Under the pieces are notes generated by a model, which did not search any database, was not told the origin of the DNA, and worked only from the letters and a program-made list of their open reading frames with translations. A program made the position numbers and the translations under genes. Below are positions 17,426-26,303 of a stretch of 64,000 nt of DNA, one piece after another. Source of the stretch: Peptococcaceae bacterium UBA5767 (GTDB lineage: Bacteria > Bacillota > TC1 > UBA5767); the NCBI GenBank assembly GCA_002418765.1, contig DIET01000038.1:39504-103503 (forward strand), read 5' to 3'. Positions within the stretch are counted from its first letter, which is position 1, and each line of letters starts with the position of its first letter.

Positions 17426-18243
17426 TAGCAGCTTTGTTTGAATACCAGTTTCTTCAAAATGCAGTCTGGGCAAGTTTATTGGCTAGCATTGTCTGTGGTA
17501 TCATGGGCGTCATCATTGTGGAGAAGAAATTGGTCATGATGAGTGGAGGCATTGCGCATACTTCTTACGGGGGTGTAGGTCTGGGTTACTTGTTGGGATT
17601 TGAACCCATTTTGGGCGCTTTTGTGATTTCCTTGCTGGCAGCATTGGGTATTGCTTATATCAAAAGGCACGGTGGGACCCATTCTGATGTAGTTATTGGA
17701 CTGTTTTGGAGCATGGGCATGGCCTTGGGTATCTTGTTCATTGGACTGGCGCCTGGTTATCCACCCGATTTGACATCCTATTTGTTTGGTAATATTCTTT
17801 CGGTTACTCAGTCCGATTTGGTGTGGATGCTTTTATTGTCCGTGATTGTGATGGTTATCGTAATCTCTTTTTTCAGTTATTGGAAGTCATATCTCTTTGA
17901 TGATGAATTTGCTACCATCGTGGGAATAAAGACTTCTTTTTTGGAATATCTTCTCTTTATTCTTATTGCTATGGCGGTTGTGGTATTGATCCGTGTCGTA
18001 GGAATTGTATTGGTCCTGGCTCTCTTTACAGCTCCCACTGCCGTTGCCTCCTTGGTCTCCAAGCAATTGAGCGAGCGTATGGTGTGGGCTACCTTCTTTG
18101 GGATTTTCTTTAGTTTGATGGGGCTGATGATATCTTACCAGCTTAATATATCATCTGGAGCGGCCATTGTTTTGGTGGCATCGTTGGTTTATTTGCTGGC
18201 TTATGTAGGGGTCGTCTTATCGAAAATGAAGTGTAGGGAGTGA
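17422..18243 (+). CDS. znuB: Zinc/manganese ABC transporter permease
   Basis: A 273-residue ABC-3 family membrane subunit with about eight hydrophobic segments. The EKKLVMMSGGIAHTSYGGVGLGYLLG region near residues 33-58 is the conserved family block, and the ISSGAAIVLVAS stretch closes the C-terminus as in ZnuB/MntB proteins. The start overlaps znuC by ATGA; the stop is followed after four bases by the regulator gene. Confidence 0.92.
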   Translation: MIAALFEYQFLQNAVWASLLASIVCGIMGVIIVEKKLVMMSGGIAHTSYGGVGLGYLLGFEPILGAFVISLLAALGIAYIKRHGGTHSDVVIGLFWSMGMALGILFIGLAPGYPPDLTSYLFGNILSVTQSDLVWMLLLSVIVMVIVISFFSYWKSYLFDDEFATIVGIKTSFLEYLLFILIAMAVVVLIRVVGIVLVLALFTAPTAVASLVSKQLSERMVWATFFGIFFSLMGLMISYQLNISSGAAIVLVASLVYLLAYVGVVLSKMKCRE

Positions 18244-18247
18244 GATC

Positions 18248-18694
18248 GTGTCCAAAAGAACAATGCAAAGGGACCAAATAGAACTCCATCAACGAGGCAT
18301 GAAGAATACAAAGCAACGGAACATGGTTTACCATGTTCTTAAGCAGTCTGAGTCTCCTCTTACTGCAGATGATATTTTTAGTGAATTGCAGAGGCAGTCT
18401 TGTCATATTAGTTTATCGACGGTTTATCGAGTATTGGAGTTGTTTACAGACAGAGGTTTGATTATTAAGACGACACTGTTGCTACAAAATAAGGCTGTTT
18501 ATGAATTTATCAATAAAGATCAAACACATTATTTGATCTGCATGCATTGCCATCGCAATATTCCTATTGAGTATTGTCCAGTACATGAGATAGAAGAGGA
18601 TTTGGTCAGAAAAACGCAGTTCAAGATCATTGGGCATCGTTTGGATATTTATGGCTTTTGTCCTGAATGTCAAAAGAAGATGGATAAAGAATGA
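18248..18694 (+). CDS. zur: Fur-family transcriptional regulator, probably Zur
   Basis: A 148-residue metal-dependent repressor. The N-terminal winged helix contains SLSTVYRVLELFTDRGLI (recognition helix, 55-72), and the dimer domain has the structural zinc cysteines C98-x2-C101 and C138-x2-C141 plus surrounding histidines. The start is GTG 18248, with AGGGAG upstream. As the last gene of the zinc-uptake operon, and with a Fur-type palindrome on the operon promoter, it most likely represses this operon when zinc is sufficient. Mur- or Fur-type metal specificity cannot be excluded from sequence. Confidence 0.9.
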   Translation: MSKRTMQRDQIELHQRGMKNTKQRNMVYHVLKQSESPLTADDIFSELQRQSCHISLSTVYRVLELFTDRGLIIKTTLLLQNKAVYEFINKDQTHYLICMHCHRNIPIEYCPVHEIEEDLVRKTQFKIIGHRLDIYGFCPECQKKMDKE

Positions 18695-18706
18695 CCAAAT
18701 AGGCAT

Positions 18707-18740
18707 AAAAAAGGTTGCACGCAAGTGCAACCTTTTTTTA
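18707..18740. terminator. Bidirectional terminator between zur and the APC permease
   Basis: Stem AAAAAAGGTTGCAC / GTGCAACCTTTTTT with loop GCAA; A-run on the left and T-run on the right serve the converging genes on both strands. Confidence 0.9.
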
Positions 18741-20915
18741 TTCGAAATATTTCAAATATTGAACAGATGGTTCGTAGTACTTGACCACCAAAACTGCATG
18801 ATCGGTATGACAACAAATGGTTTGATTGATATTGGACAGGGTTGATTTTTTAAATCTCCGTGTGGTGTCTGCTAGGATGAGTAAATCCGTTTTTTGCGAC
18901 CATTCCAGCAATGCATCGATGACGGAGAAACGTTCGTGGATGCTGTAACTGATGGAAATATCTTGTTCACTACTGCACATTTTCTGCATGGTTTCTTCCA
19001 ATGGGCTAGGATGGTGGGTATCGCGCGCGCAATCTGGATGCATGATATGCACAAGATGTATATTTGCTCCTTTGTATCGTGCAATTTTTTTGGCCAAGGT
19101 GAAAGCATACAATACATCGTCCCCTTCTTTAAAGCCTAAGGTGATATGATGTAAGTCGCGCTTGATTGTTCCATGTAAAATGGCAACATTGGATTTGGAT
19201 TTACTAAGAATATCATGGGTGACAGCACCCATGGGATAGCGAAAGCTTATTTTTTTGCGCCATCCCAATAAAATAAGCGAAGTATGATCGATATCTGCCT
19301 GCGCCAGTATCCCCCGGGCGATATCATGATCGAATACAGTGATAAAGTCGCATTTTTCTGGATAGGAAAAAGTATAAGTAGACATGGTTTTTTCAATTTG
19401 AATCTGTGCTTGAGGCTTGTTGTTTTCGAAATAGGCAACTGAGCTGATCAATTCGCTTTGATCTGGTACTTTCACGATGGTCAGCGCCGTAATATGATCG
19501 CCCAAAGCATCGGCGAGAGCCAAAAGATGTTTTTGATGGTTGGGATTGGCCAGTGGAACCAACACATGATTTTGGCAAATTACAGGTTCTTTTGTTTGAG
19601 AAATATCTTTGATAATGCCTGATATAGCATAATTGATTTTAATTTTATTGCGCCCTAGCAACTGATACCAGAAATAACCAGCCAGTATGACTGAACAAGC
19701 GAATAAAAAAGGGCCCAAACCGAGAGCAGGAAGCAGAGAAAGGGAGCCAACCATGCCGATGATTTGCGTGACAGGGAAGAACGGATCTTTAAAGGTTGGC
19801 TTGTAGGACTCATTTTTTTCAAGTCGAAAAACAAATACAGAGAAATTAATCAATACAAAGATGAGAATATTTAATGTAGAGCCAAGTTTGGCGAGATTCT
19901 CAACATTAAAAAAGAAAGGAAGAAGGAACATAATACCGCTGGTCAGTAAAATGGCTTTGCTGGGGGTGCCATATACGGGATGGACGGTGATGAGTTTTGC
20001 AGGCATGAGTTGGTCCCTGGCCATGGCAAACGGAAAGCGGGCTGAACTCATGATGGCGGCATTGGCCGTAGATATCGTTGCAAAAAAACCAGCAATGGTT
20101 ATCATGACGATCCCCAAAGGACCAGCTATGATGCTGACTGCTTCCACCAAGGGTGTTGTTGATCCCTTTAGTGTATCTAGAGGTACCAGACCGTTGATAA
20201 CCAGAATAACACCCAAGTAAAGTGCTATTACGGTGATGACGGAGAGCAAAAAGGCCCGCGGTATGTTTTTTCCTGGGTCTTTTACTTCTTCAGCTATGGC
20301 CGCCAATTGGGTTACACCTAGATAAGAAATAAAAATGATACCGGTGGTTTGCCATACGGAGGATAGACCATAGGGCATAAAAGGGAAAAGATAGGTCGTG
20401 TTCAAGCGTAATGCTCCTAAAACGACAAATCCAAATAAAATGGAAATCAGTACGGCTACAATGAAGTTTTGCAATCCACCACTGTTTTTAGCCCCACGGT
20501 AGTTGAGGATCATTAAAAAGATGCCTGCAGTGAGAGCAATCAGTAAGGTAGGAGCATGAAAGAGTATTTGAAAATACTCTGCTAGACCGACCAGGGCAAA
20601 AGATCCTTTGAAGATGAGGGATAACCAGGCACTGAGTCCAACAATGGTGCCAAACAGGGGACCTAGTGAACGACTGATAAAGTAGTAGCTTCCACCAGCC
20701 TGGGGCATACTTGTGGCCAGTTCCATGACAGAAAACATAGTAGCCAGTGTGAATAGACCACCAATAAGAAAGCTAAGTGATGCCGCAGGACCGGCTGTGG
20801 TGATCGCGATTCCAGGCAAAACAAAGATACCGGCGCCAATCATTGTACCTGTTCCAATTGCATAGACACTGAAGAAACCTAAGCTTTTTCCTAGCTTCGC
20901 CTGTGTATGATCCAT
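18738..20915 (-). CDS. APC-family amino acid permease with C-terminal universal-stress (Usp) domains
   Basis: A 725-residue transporter. Residues about 1-430 form a 12-helix APC permease starting with the family's first-helix motif GTGTMIGAGIFVLPG; the PQAGGSYYF segment follows helix 2. About 445-725 is cytoplasmic and appears to hold two UspA-like alpha/beta units, each with a VLVPLANP or ITLGFKEGD opening and an LILLGWR or LLILADTT strand. Such permease-Usp fusions are a known group, often annotated as cationic amino acid transporters; the substrate here is unknown. It lies 30 bases after citrate synthase on the same strand, with a ribosome site AGGAGG before ATG, so it is probably cotranscribed. 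Confidence 0.85.
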   Translation of the reverse strand: MDHTQAKLGKSLGFFSVYAIGTGTMIGAGIFVLPGIAITTAGPAASLSFLIGGLFTLATMFSVMELATSMPQAGGSYYFISRSLGPLFGTIVGLSAWLSLIFKGSFALVGLAEYFQILFHAPTLLIALTAGIFLMILNYRGAKNSGGLQNFIVAVLISILFGFVVLGALRLNTTYLFPFMPYGLSSVWQTTGIIFISYLGVTQLAAIAEEVKDPGKNIPRAFLLSVITVIALYLGVILVINGLVPLDTLKGSTTPLVEAVSIIAGPLGIVMITIAGFFATISTANAAIMSSARFPFAMARDQLMPAKLITVHPVYGTPSKAILLTSGIMFLLPFFFNVENLAKLGSTLNILIFVLINFSVFVFRLEKNESYKPTFKDPFFPVTQIIGMVGSLSLLPALGLGPFLFACSVILAGYFWYQLLGRNKIKINYAISGIIKDISQTKEPVICQNHVLVPLANPNHQKHLLALADALGDHITALTIVKVPDQSELISSVAYFENNKPQAQIQIEKTMSTYTFSYPEKCDFITVFDHDIARGILAQADIDHTSLILLGWRKKISFRYPMGAVTHDILSKSKSNVAILHGTIKRDLHHITLGFKEGDDVLYAFTLAKKIARYKGANIHLVHIMHPDCARDTHHPSPLEETMQKMCSSEQDISISYSIHERFSVIDALLEWSQKTDLLILADTTRRFKKSTLSNINQTICCHTDHAVLVVKYYEPSVQYLKYFE

Positions 20916-20945
20916 CGATACCTCCTGATGCTGTAGTTATGAACA

Positions 20946-22322
20946 TTATTTGCGCTTATCTAGCTCAATATAGCGTCTTCTTGGGGAAACACCCATATAT
21001 CCGGGTCTGATAACCTTGCCATGGTGTTTGAGCTCTTCGATGCGATGAGCGCTCCACCCAACAATTCTGGCCATGGCAAAGATGGGGGTGAATAACTCAG
21101 GCGGTAAATTAAGCATTTGATATACAAATCCAGAATAAAAGTCCACATTGGCACTAACGCCTTTGTACATCCTTCGCTCACTGGAAATCACCTCAGGGGC
21201 AAGACGTTCGACCAAAGAATACAGTTGAAATTCTTCTGTCAAGCCTTTGCTGTCGGCCAGTTGTTTGGCTTGTTTTTTCAGTTGAAGAGCACGTGGATCG
21301 GATAGAGAATATACTGCGTGACCGATTCCATATATAAATCCTGTGCCATCAAAGGCTTCTTTGTTTAATATTTTCTTCAGGTATTGCCGGACCTCGTCTT
21401 CGTTTTGCCAATTCTTCACCTCTTTTTTCATGTCTGCAAACATGTTTGTCACCATCATGCTAGCACCACCATGCTTGATGCCCTTGAGTGATCCCAAGGA
21501 TGCCGCTACAGAGGAATAGGTATCTGTTCCTGTCGAAGTAACCACGTGGGTGGTAAAGGATGAATTGTTGCCGCCACCATGTTCAGCATGCAGAACCAAG
21601 GATAAATCAAGCAATTTGGCTTCGAGCGCACTGAATTTTTTGTCGGGACGGAGCATGTGAAGGAAGTTTTCTGCTGTAGAATATTCTGGCACAGGACTGT
21701 GGATGATCATGCTTTGATTTTTGAAATAGTGAATATATGCCTGATAACCATAAGCTGCCAGTAGTGGTAATTGGGCAATGAGCTGAAGACTTTGTCTAAG
21801 TACATTGGGCAATGAGTTGTCTTCTGCGTCAGCATCATAACTGTACAGAGTCAAGATGCTTCTGGCCATAAGATTGATGATATTGTTGCTGGGTGCCTTC
21901 ATCATTTGGTCTCGTACAAAGCCTTCCGGAAGACTTCGGTAGGAAGCTTGCAGGCTTTTGTATTGTTCAAGATCCGCTAAGGTAGGAAGTTCGCCAAAGA
22001 GTAGCAAAAAACAGGTTTCTTCAAAACCATGTCGATTCTCTTTTAAAAAGGCGTTTACGATTTCATCGATATCAATACCTCGGTAAAAAAGTTTGCCGGG
22101 AACGGGAATGTATTCGTTTTCATCAAGCATGTAAGATGACAGTTTGCTGATTTCAGTCAGCCCAGCCATAACACCTTGTCCACTGATATCCCGTAAACCT
22201 CGTTTGACTCCGTATTTGGAATAAAGAGCAGAATTGATGCTGGGCAGATTGTTGATCCGATTCTCAAAATCCCTTAGGATCTCGTTTTCATTTGGGTGGA
22301 TGGTATTTTGATGTTCTGTCAT
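20946..22322 (-). CDS. gltA: Citrate synthase
   Basis: Condenses acetyl-CoA and oxaloacetate to citrate. The 458-residue protein has a long N-terminal extension before LRDISGQGVMAGLTEIS, as in clostridial citrate synthases. Typical blocks are GKLFYRGIDIDEIV, the active-site LHAEHGGGNNSSF, IKHGGASMM, GFIYGIGHAVYSLSDPRA and a C-terminal MARIVGWSAHRIEE. The start is set at 22322 (MTEHQ), which has AAGGAG seven bases upstream; an open frame reaches 22343 without support. In an anaerobe it probably feeds a partial, glutamate-forming branch of the TCA cycle. No aconitase or isocitrate dehydrogenase is adjacent. Confidence 0.95.
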   Translation of the reverse strand: MTEHQNTIHPNENEILRDFENRINNLPSINSALYSKYGVKRGLRDISGQGVMAGLTEISKLSSYMLDENEYIPVPGKLFYRGIDIDEIVNAFLKENRHGFEETCFLLLFGELPTLADLEQYKSLQASYRSLPEGFVRDQMMKAPSNNIINLMARSILTLYSYDADAEDNSLPNVLRQSLQLIAQLPLLAAYGYQAYIHYFKNQSMIIHSPVPEYSTAENFLHMLRPDKKFSALEAKLLDLSLVLHAEHGGGNNSSFTTHVVTSTGTDTYSSVAASLGSLKGIKHGGASMMVTNMFADMKKEVKNWQNEDEVRQYLKKILNKEAFDGTGFIYGIGHAVYSLSDPRALQLKKQAKQLADSKGLTEEFQLYSLVERLAPEVISSERRMYKGVSANVDFYSGFVYQMLNLPPELFTPIFAMARIVGWSAHRIEELKHHGKVIRPGYMGVSPRRRYIELDKRK

Positions 22323-22398
22323 AGTTTTCTCCTTTTTTACCAAGGATTGGTATCAGTCCTGATGGTTTTTTCTCTTGGCGATTTTTTGTCATGTGATT

Positions 22399-22420
22399 AC
22401 GGAATGTTCCGTTTATTATA
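22399..22420 (-). promoter_or_regulatory. Candidate promoter and operator of citrate synthase
   Basis: On the minus strand a TATAAT (22415-22420) lies about 90 bases before the gltA start. Directly downstream of it is the inverted repeat ACGGAA-TG-TTCCGT (22399-22412), which would cover the transcription start and so could be a repressor site. No strong -35 box is seen. Confidence 0.45.
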
Positions 22421-22711
22421 GCATTCTTTTATTATCTTTACTATCTGGCATGCGCTTTACGAGGTGGAAGACAAAGAAAAGAAACAGAGGAGGATGGTGC
22501 ATAAACGAGTGAATTTAAGGGAAAAATAGCGCAAGATAACAAGAGGATATTGGATAGAATTGTATGCCTAATAAAGTTGTTAAAAAAGTGAAGTTGATGC
22601 TCAAAATTCCCTTTGGTTATGTCAGCAGTGAAAGTAGCTGAAGGAAGGTTTGGTGGGGGAGTAATATTGATTTTATGCTCTTCTTGGTATGTTCAGGAAT
22701 ATATTTATGTA
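22421..22711. other. Intergenic stretch between gltA and tRNA-Leu
   Basis: With the flanking sequence this makes about 440 bases without a gene between the gltA start and the tRNA. Apart from the gltA promoter/operator and the tRNA terminator, I see no open frame with a ribosome site and no RNA fold I can name. Confidence 0.5.
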
Positions 22712-22755
22712 GAAAAATAATAGAGCCCTTTCGTGTTTCACGATGGAAGGACTCT
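22712..22755 (-). terminator. Terminator of tRNA-Leu
   Basis: Read on the minus strand, the hairpin AGAGTCCTTCCATCGTG / CACGAAAGGGCTCT (imperfect, loop AAA) is followed by ATTATTTTT. It starts seven bases after the tRNA 3' end. Confidence 0.8.
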
Positions 22756-22761
22756 GCTTGG

Positions 22762-22849
22762 TGGTGCCGAAGGCAGGACTCGAACCTGTACGAACATAGT
22801 GTTCACTAGAACCTGAATCTAGCGCGTCTGCCAATTCCGCCACTCCGGC
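22762..22849 (-). tRNA. tRNA-Leu, anticodon CAG
   Basis: An 88-base leucine tRNA with encoded CCA. The acceptor stem GCCGGAG/CTTCGGC is followed by discriminator A and CCA. The D-arm contains TGGC; the anticodon arm is CTAGA-TTCAGGT-TCTAG (anticodon CAG); the long variable arm and T-loop GGTTCGAGTCC are typical of tRNA-Leu. Confidence 0.97.
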
Positions 22850-22856
22850 TTACTGC

Positions 22857-22862
22857 ATTATA
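22857..22862 (-). promoter_or_regulatory. Candidate -10 box of tRNA-Leu
   Basis: TATAAT on the minus strand, seven bases upstream of the tRNA 5' end. A TTGCCA (22883-22888) lies upstream, but the 20-base spacer is longer than ideal. Confidence 0.45.
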
Positions 22863-23267
22863 CTAGCATATCAGAGTCTCTCTGGCAATAACTTTTTCGT
22901 CATGATACAGGGGTAAAAGATGACTTTTGCACGCCAACAAATCGATCCAGTCTCTTTTATTTGGCCAATAGACATAAGGATTTGAGATGAATGAGAAGGT
23001 TTTTGGGTTCGTTTGCTTCTGATATATAAGAGTGTAAAATATAACCAATCAAAATGAAATTTCCTTTTGATAGAATTCTGTCATGTCACATGCATTGATG
23101 GACGCAATGGATTATTTTTTGTATGATGAAGGTGAGGCAAAGCTCTTTTTTTCTAGAAGGTTTCCCCCATCATTTTTGGTCGTTTGTTTGCTGGTGGCAA
23201 AATAAGTCCGGTTAGGATGCTTGGAGAAATAGAAATCATGAAAAATACGAGAGAAAGTTGGTAAAAG
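22863..23267. other. Intergenic region between tRNA-Leu and folB
   Basis: About 400 bases without a supported gene. Two short frames on the minus strand have no ribosome site or recognisable protein. No terminator, riboswitch or repeat is evident to me. Confidence 0.45.
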
Positions 23268-23660
23268 ATGGTGCGTAATGATGTTGTAGAGATCAAAAAT
23301 ATGCAGTTTTGGGGTAAACATGGTTATTTTGAAGAAGAATTGATACGGGGACAGAAATTTTACGTGGATATCGAGGCTAGCTATGATATGTTGGCCATGT
23401 GCAAAACCGATCAGCTGGAAAAGGGTGTCAGTTACCTTGAACTATACAACGTTGCAAAAATGGTGGTAGAAGGTGAACAACACAAGCTTTTGCAGCGAGT
23501 AGTCTACCGTATTATTGAACAATCCTATGCGCGCTTTGCTATGTTGGATTGGATCAAGGTAACCGTAAAAAAACCTTTTGTTCCTGTAGAAGGAATTGTA
23601 GATTTCATTGCTGTAACGATTGAAAAGAATGCTGAGGAATTCAGTAGAGAAAACATGTAA
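23268..23660 (+). CDS. folB: Dihydroneopterin aldolase
   Basis: Cleaves 7,8-dihydroneopterin to 6-hydroxymethyl-dihydropterin and glycolaldehyde in folate synthesis. The GKHGYFEEELIRGQKFYVDI block near residues 17-36 carries the catalytic-site glutamate, and the VTVKKPFVPV segment near 101-110 carries the conserved lysine. At 130 residues it is the usual small subunit of an octamer. It is isolated here from other fol genes. The start ATG 23268 has only a weak purine-rich stretch upstream. Confidence 0.9.
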   Translation: MVRNDVVEIKNMQFWGKHGYFEEELIRGQKFYVDIEASYDMLAMCKTDQLEKGVSYLELYNVAKMVVEGEQHKLLQRVVYRIIEQSYARFAMLDWIKVTVKKPFVPVEGIVDFIAVTIEKNAEEFSRENM

Positions 23661-23701
23661 GACATAGGGCCAGGTAGAGGAATGAAGGTAGGAGAATCTG
23701 A

Positions 23702-24604
23702 ATGAAAAAATTAGGAAATCAACATACCGTTTCTATGATGGCTTGTGATAATGAGATGGCCATATGGATTGATCCAGGTGAAATGCTGGAAATTGAAACT
23801 CAAAACTGGTTTGCTTCACAGCGGAATTATGCTCAAGAATTGGCGGATGCAGTTCATGGTATCGATATCAATCCATCCACAGGTCCAGTGGGCGTAAGAG
23901 GCGCAGAAAAAGGTGATATTTTACAAGTGGATATCCTTGATATTCAACTGATGGATCAAGGAATCATGTTCACCTTTCCTGGAAGTGGCATCCTAGGTTC
24001 TGAAATGACAGAAATTAAAAACACAGTGATTGAAATGAGAGATGGATATGCTCATTTTAATGCTCATATTCGTATACCACTAAAACCAATGATTGGGGTG
24101 ATTGGAACGAGTCCTGTTGAAAGTGTTCCCTGTTTTCTACCCGGGCAGCATGGTGGAAATATGGACAATCAGCATGTTGGTGCAGGAAGTTCAATATACC
24201 TGCCCGTTTATACGTCTGGAGGGGGTTTGTCATTGGGTGATCTTCATGGGGTTATGGGTGATGGTGAGATTTCTGAATGGGGATTGGAAACATCGGGTAA
24301 AGTTCTGATAAAAACACATATCATCAAGCAAAAAGACCTGACATGGCCTGTTTTAGAAACCAAGAAGGATATTTATTTTGTTGTATCCATGGAAACAATA
24401 GATTCCGCCATACAGGAGGCTGTTCGCTATTTGGTTCAAATCCTTCAGCAGGCAGACGGACTCAGTAAAGAAGAGGCTGTTTCTTTGGTTAGTTTGATAG
24501 GACATGTAGAAATATGCCAAGTTGTGAATCCCATCAAAACAATTCGATTGCGTGTGAGCAAGGAGGTCATAGGTATAACATTGCTAGAAGCGATTTTGGC
24601 ATGA
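23702..24604 (+). CDS. Acetamidase/formamidase family protein
   Basis: A 300-residue member of the FmdA/AmdA fold, whose characterised relatives hydrolyse formamide or acetamide to ammonia and the acid. Family marks are ASTGPVGVRGAEKGDILQV-like residues (INPSTGPVGVRGAEKGD, 56-72), the GVIGTSP turn, the HGGNMDN segment, and the metal-site block LSLGDLHGVMGDGEIS. Shorter proteins of this family (about 300 residues) are common in Firmicutes and their substrates are mostly unknown. It lies 41 bases after folB; the short gap suggests cotranscription without an obvious functional link. Confidence 0.85.
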   Translation: MKKLGNQHTVSMMACDNEMAIWIDPGEMLEIETQNWFASQRNYAQELADAVHGIDINPSTGPVGVRGAEKGDILQVDILDIQLMDQGIMFTFPGSGILGSEMTEIKNTVIEMRDGYAHFNAHIRIPLKPMIGVIGTSPVESVPCFLPGQHGGNMDNQHVGAGSSIYLPVYTSGGGLSLGDLHGVMGDGEISEWGLETSGKVLIKTHIIKQKDLTWPVLETKKDIYFVVSMETIDSAIQEAVRYLVQILQQADGLSKEEAVSLVSLIGHVEICQVVNPIKTIRLRVSKEVIGITLLEAILA

Positions 24605-24688
24605 TGCTAGAGACAGACGATACTTTTATTTACCAGCAAGCATGCCAGAAAGGATTCATTGGAGACCATTACCAAAGGAAGTGATAAT

Positions 24689-25252
24689 ATGATTGTTCAT
24701 AAAAGAGTGATTTTTATTGCCTGTGGGGGCCTGTTGGCCATCTTGCTGCTGGGACTAGCTTTTCATGAATTATACAAAAGTACAGGCATTACTCTATTGG
24801 CATTGATTAGTCCAGTCAATGAGAGTAAATGGGAACATTGGAAAATGGCTTGTTATCCTATGCTGATCATCAGTACCATAGAATATCATTTTGTAAAGAA
24901 GGATATGGCCAATTACATATTTGCCTTGGCTATGGGGATTGTGACATTTGAACTGGTGACCTTTGGATTGATTGAGTTCTACGATTCGTTTCTTGGTCAG
25001 GCCCATTTGATTGTACATGTGACTACATTTTTATTGGGGGGTATTACGGGGCAGATTGTCCGTTACACGGTGATGTTATCGACCAAACCCAACCGACTCT
25101 GGTTCATTATGGGGATCTTGATTTTGATGGTGCAGGTATTTGCGTTTTCCTTGTTTACATGGTATCCCCCTCGAGTGGATTATTTTCAAGATTCAATCAC
25201 CAAGACATACGGAATAAATGCGTATTTGTGCTGGAAAGCAACCAACAGGTGA
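24689..25252 (+). CDS. Small integral membrane protein, DUF6512-like
   Basis: A 187-residue membrane protein with about five hydrophobic helices. It carries SPVNESKWEHWKM near residue 40, a block I associate with an uncharacterised clostridial membrane family (DUF6512, from memory). Function is unknown. The start is set at ATG 24689 because AGGAAGTG lies at proper distance; a frame from 24659 has no ribosome site. It is followed after 18 bases by the ADP-ribosylglycohydrolase gene. Confidence 0.7.
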   Translation: MIVHKRVIFIACGGLLAILLLGLAFHELYKSTGITLLALISPVNESKWEHWKMACYPMLIISTIEYHFVKKDMANYIFALAMGIVTFELVTFGLIEFYDSFLGQAHLIVHVTTFLLGGITGQIVRYTVMLSTKPNRLWFIMGILILMVQVFAFSLFTWYPPRVDYFQDSITKTYGINAYLCWKATNR

Positions 25253-25270
25253 AAATCATGAGGTGAAAAG

Positions 25271-26254
25271 ATGCATATCATAAACGAGGATACGAGCGTT
25301 ATGGAAAGGAAACTCTACGGTGGCATTATGGGGTTATGTGTCGCTGATGCGATGGGTGTTCCTGTGGAATTCTATCAACGGGAAACATTGAAACAAAATC
25401 CCGTGGTCGATATGCGATCGTTTGGTACCTACAACCAGCCTGCAGGGACGTGGTCGGATGATACCAGTTTGACACTATGTCTTTTGGATAGTTTATCCCG
25501 TGGATTGGATCTCTATGACATCATGGACCGCTTTCAAAACTGGATTGACAGGGGAGAATACACTCCGTATGGTGAGGTGTTTGATGTCGGTGCGGGGACG
25601 CGTAAAGCGTTGGATAGATATGCTTTGGGTATCCCGCCACGATTGTGCGGCGGTATGGATGAACGCGACAATGGGAATGGATCACTGATGAGAATTTTGC
25701 CGCTGCTTTTTTATCTCCGGCAAAGGTTTGGGTCTATGTTCCATACCCTGGATATGGCTTATGCGGTCATTCATGATGTGTCTTCGCTAACGCATGCACA
25801 CAAGCGAAGCCAAATGGCTTGTGGAATTTACCTTGTGATAGCCAATTTTATCATGGATGGAAAAGATATAGTGCAAGCTGTGCAGCAAGGTATGGATCAG
25901 GCTATGCTTTATTATAAAGCAAAAACCGAGTTTACAGATGAAACAATACAGTATGCCAGACTGGAACAGTCTGATTTTTCAGGATTTATGGAAGCAGAGA
26001 TACGCAGCACCGGTTATGTAGTGGATACATTGGAAGCATCGATTTGGTGCTTGCTGACTACACACAGTTACCAAGAATGCATTTTAAAGGCAGTTAATTT
26101 GGGTGATGATACAGATACGGTTGCCTCGGTAGCGGGAGGATTGGCGGGATTGTATTACGGATATCAATCGATACCGATTGCCTGGTTGGACACCCTTGCC
26201 CGGCGTGAATTCGTGGAAGAGCTGTGTGAAAAGTTTTACAGGCAAGAGATATGA
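25271..26254 (+). CDS. ADP-ribosylglycohydrolase (DraG/ARH family)
   Basis: A 327-residue all-helical binuclear-magnesium hydrolase that removes ADP-ribose from proteins or small molecules. Signature blocks are GLCVADAMGVPVEF near residue 20, GTWSDDTSLTLC near 60 (metal ligands), DNGNGSLMRILPL near 135, LTHAH near 175 and the C-terminal LGDDTDTVASVAGGLAGLYYG with two further metal aspartates. No ADP-ribosyltransferase, dinitrogenase or toxin gene lies nearby, so the target is unknown; roles in O-acetyl-ADP-ribose or free ADP-ribose clearance are possible. Confidence 0.9.
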   Translation: MHIINEDTSVMERKLYGGIMGLCVADAMGVPVEFYQRETLKQNPVVDMRSFGTYNQPAGTWSDDTSLTLCLLDSLSRGLDLYDIMDRFQNWIDRGEYTPYGEVFDVGAGTRKALDRYALGIPPRLCGGMDERDNGNGSLMRILPLLFYLRQRFGSMFHTLDMAYAVIHDVSSLTHAHKRSQMACGIYLVIANFIMDGKDIVQAVQQGMDQAMLYYKAKTEFTDETIQYARLEQSDFSGFMEAEIRSTGYVVDTLEASIWCLLTTHSYQECILKAVNLGDDTDTVASVAGGLAGLYYGYQSIPIAWLDTLARREFVEELCEKFYRQEI

Positions 26255-26303
26255 TGGGACTTTGACATTGCTGGTTGCACGAATGATAGTGAAGGAGGTC
26301 ATC

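Noticed and set aside
22863..23321. Two minus-strand frames of 61 and 69 codons near the tRNA and folB
   Set aside because: No supported start site or recognisable product; one is antisense to the start of folB.
26178..26303. Upstream extension of the HAD hydrolase
   Set aside because: It lies inside the ADP-ribosylglycohydrolase gene, while ATG 26304 has a strong GAAGGAGGTC.
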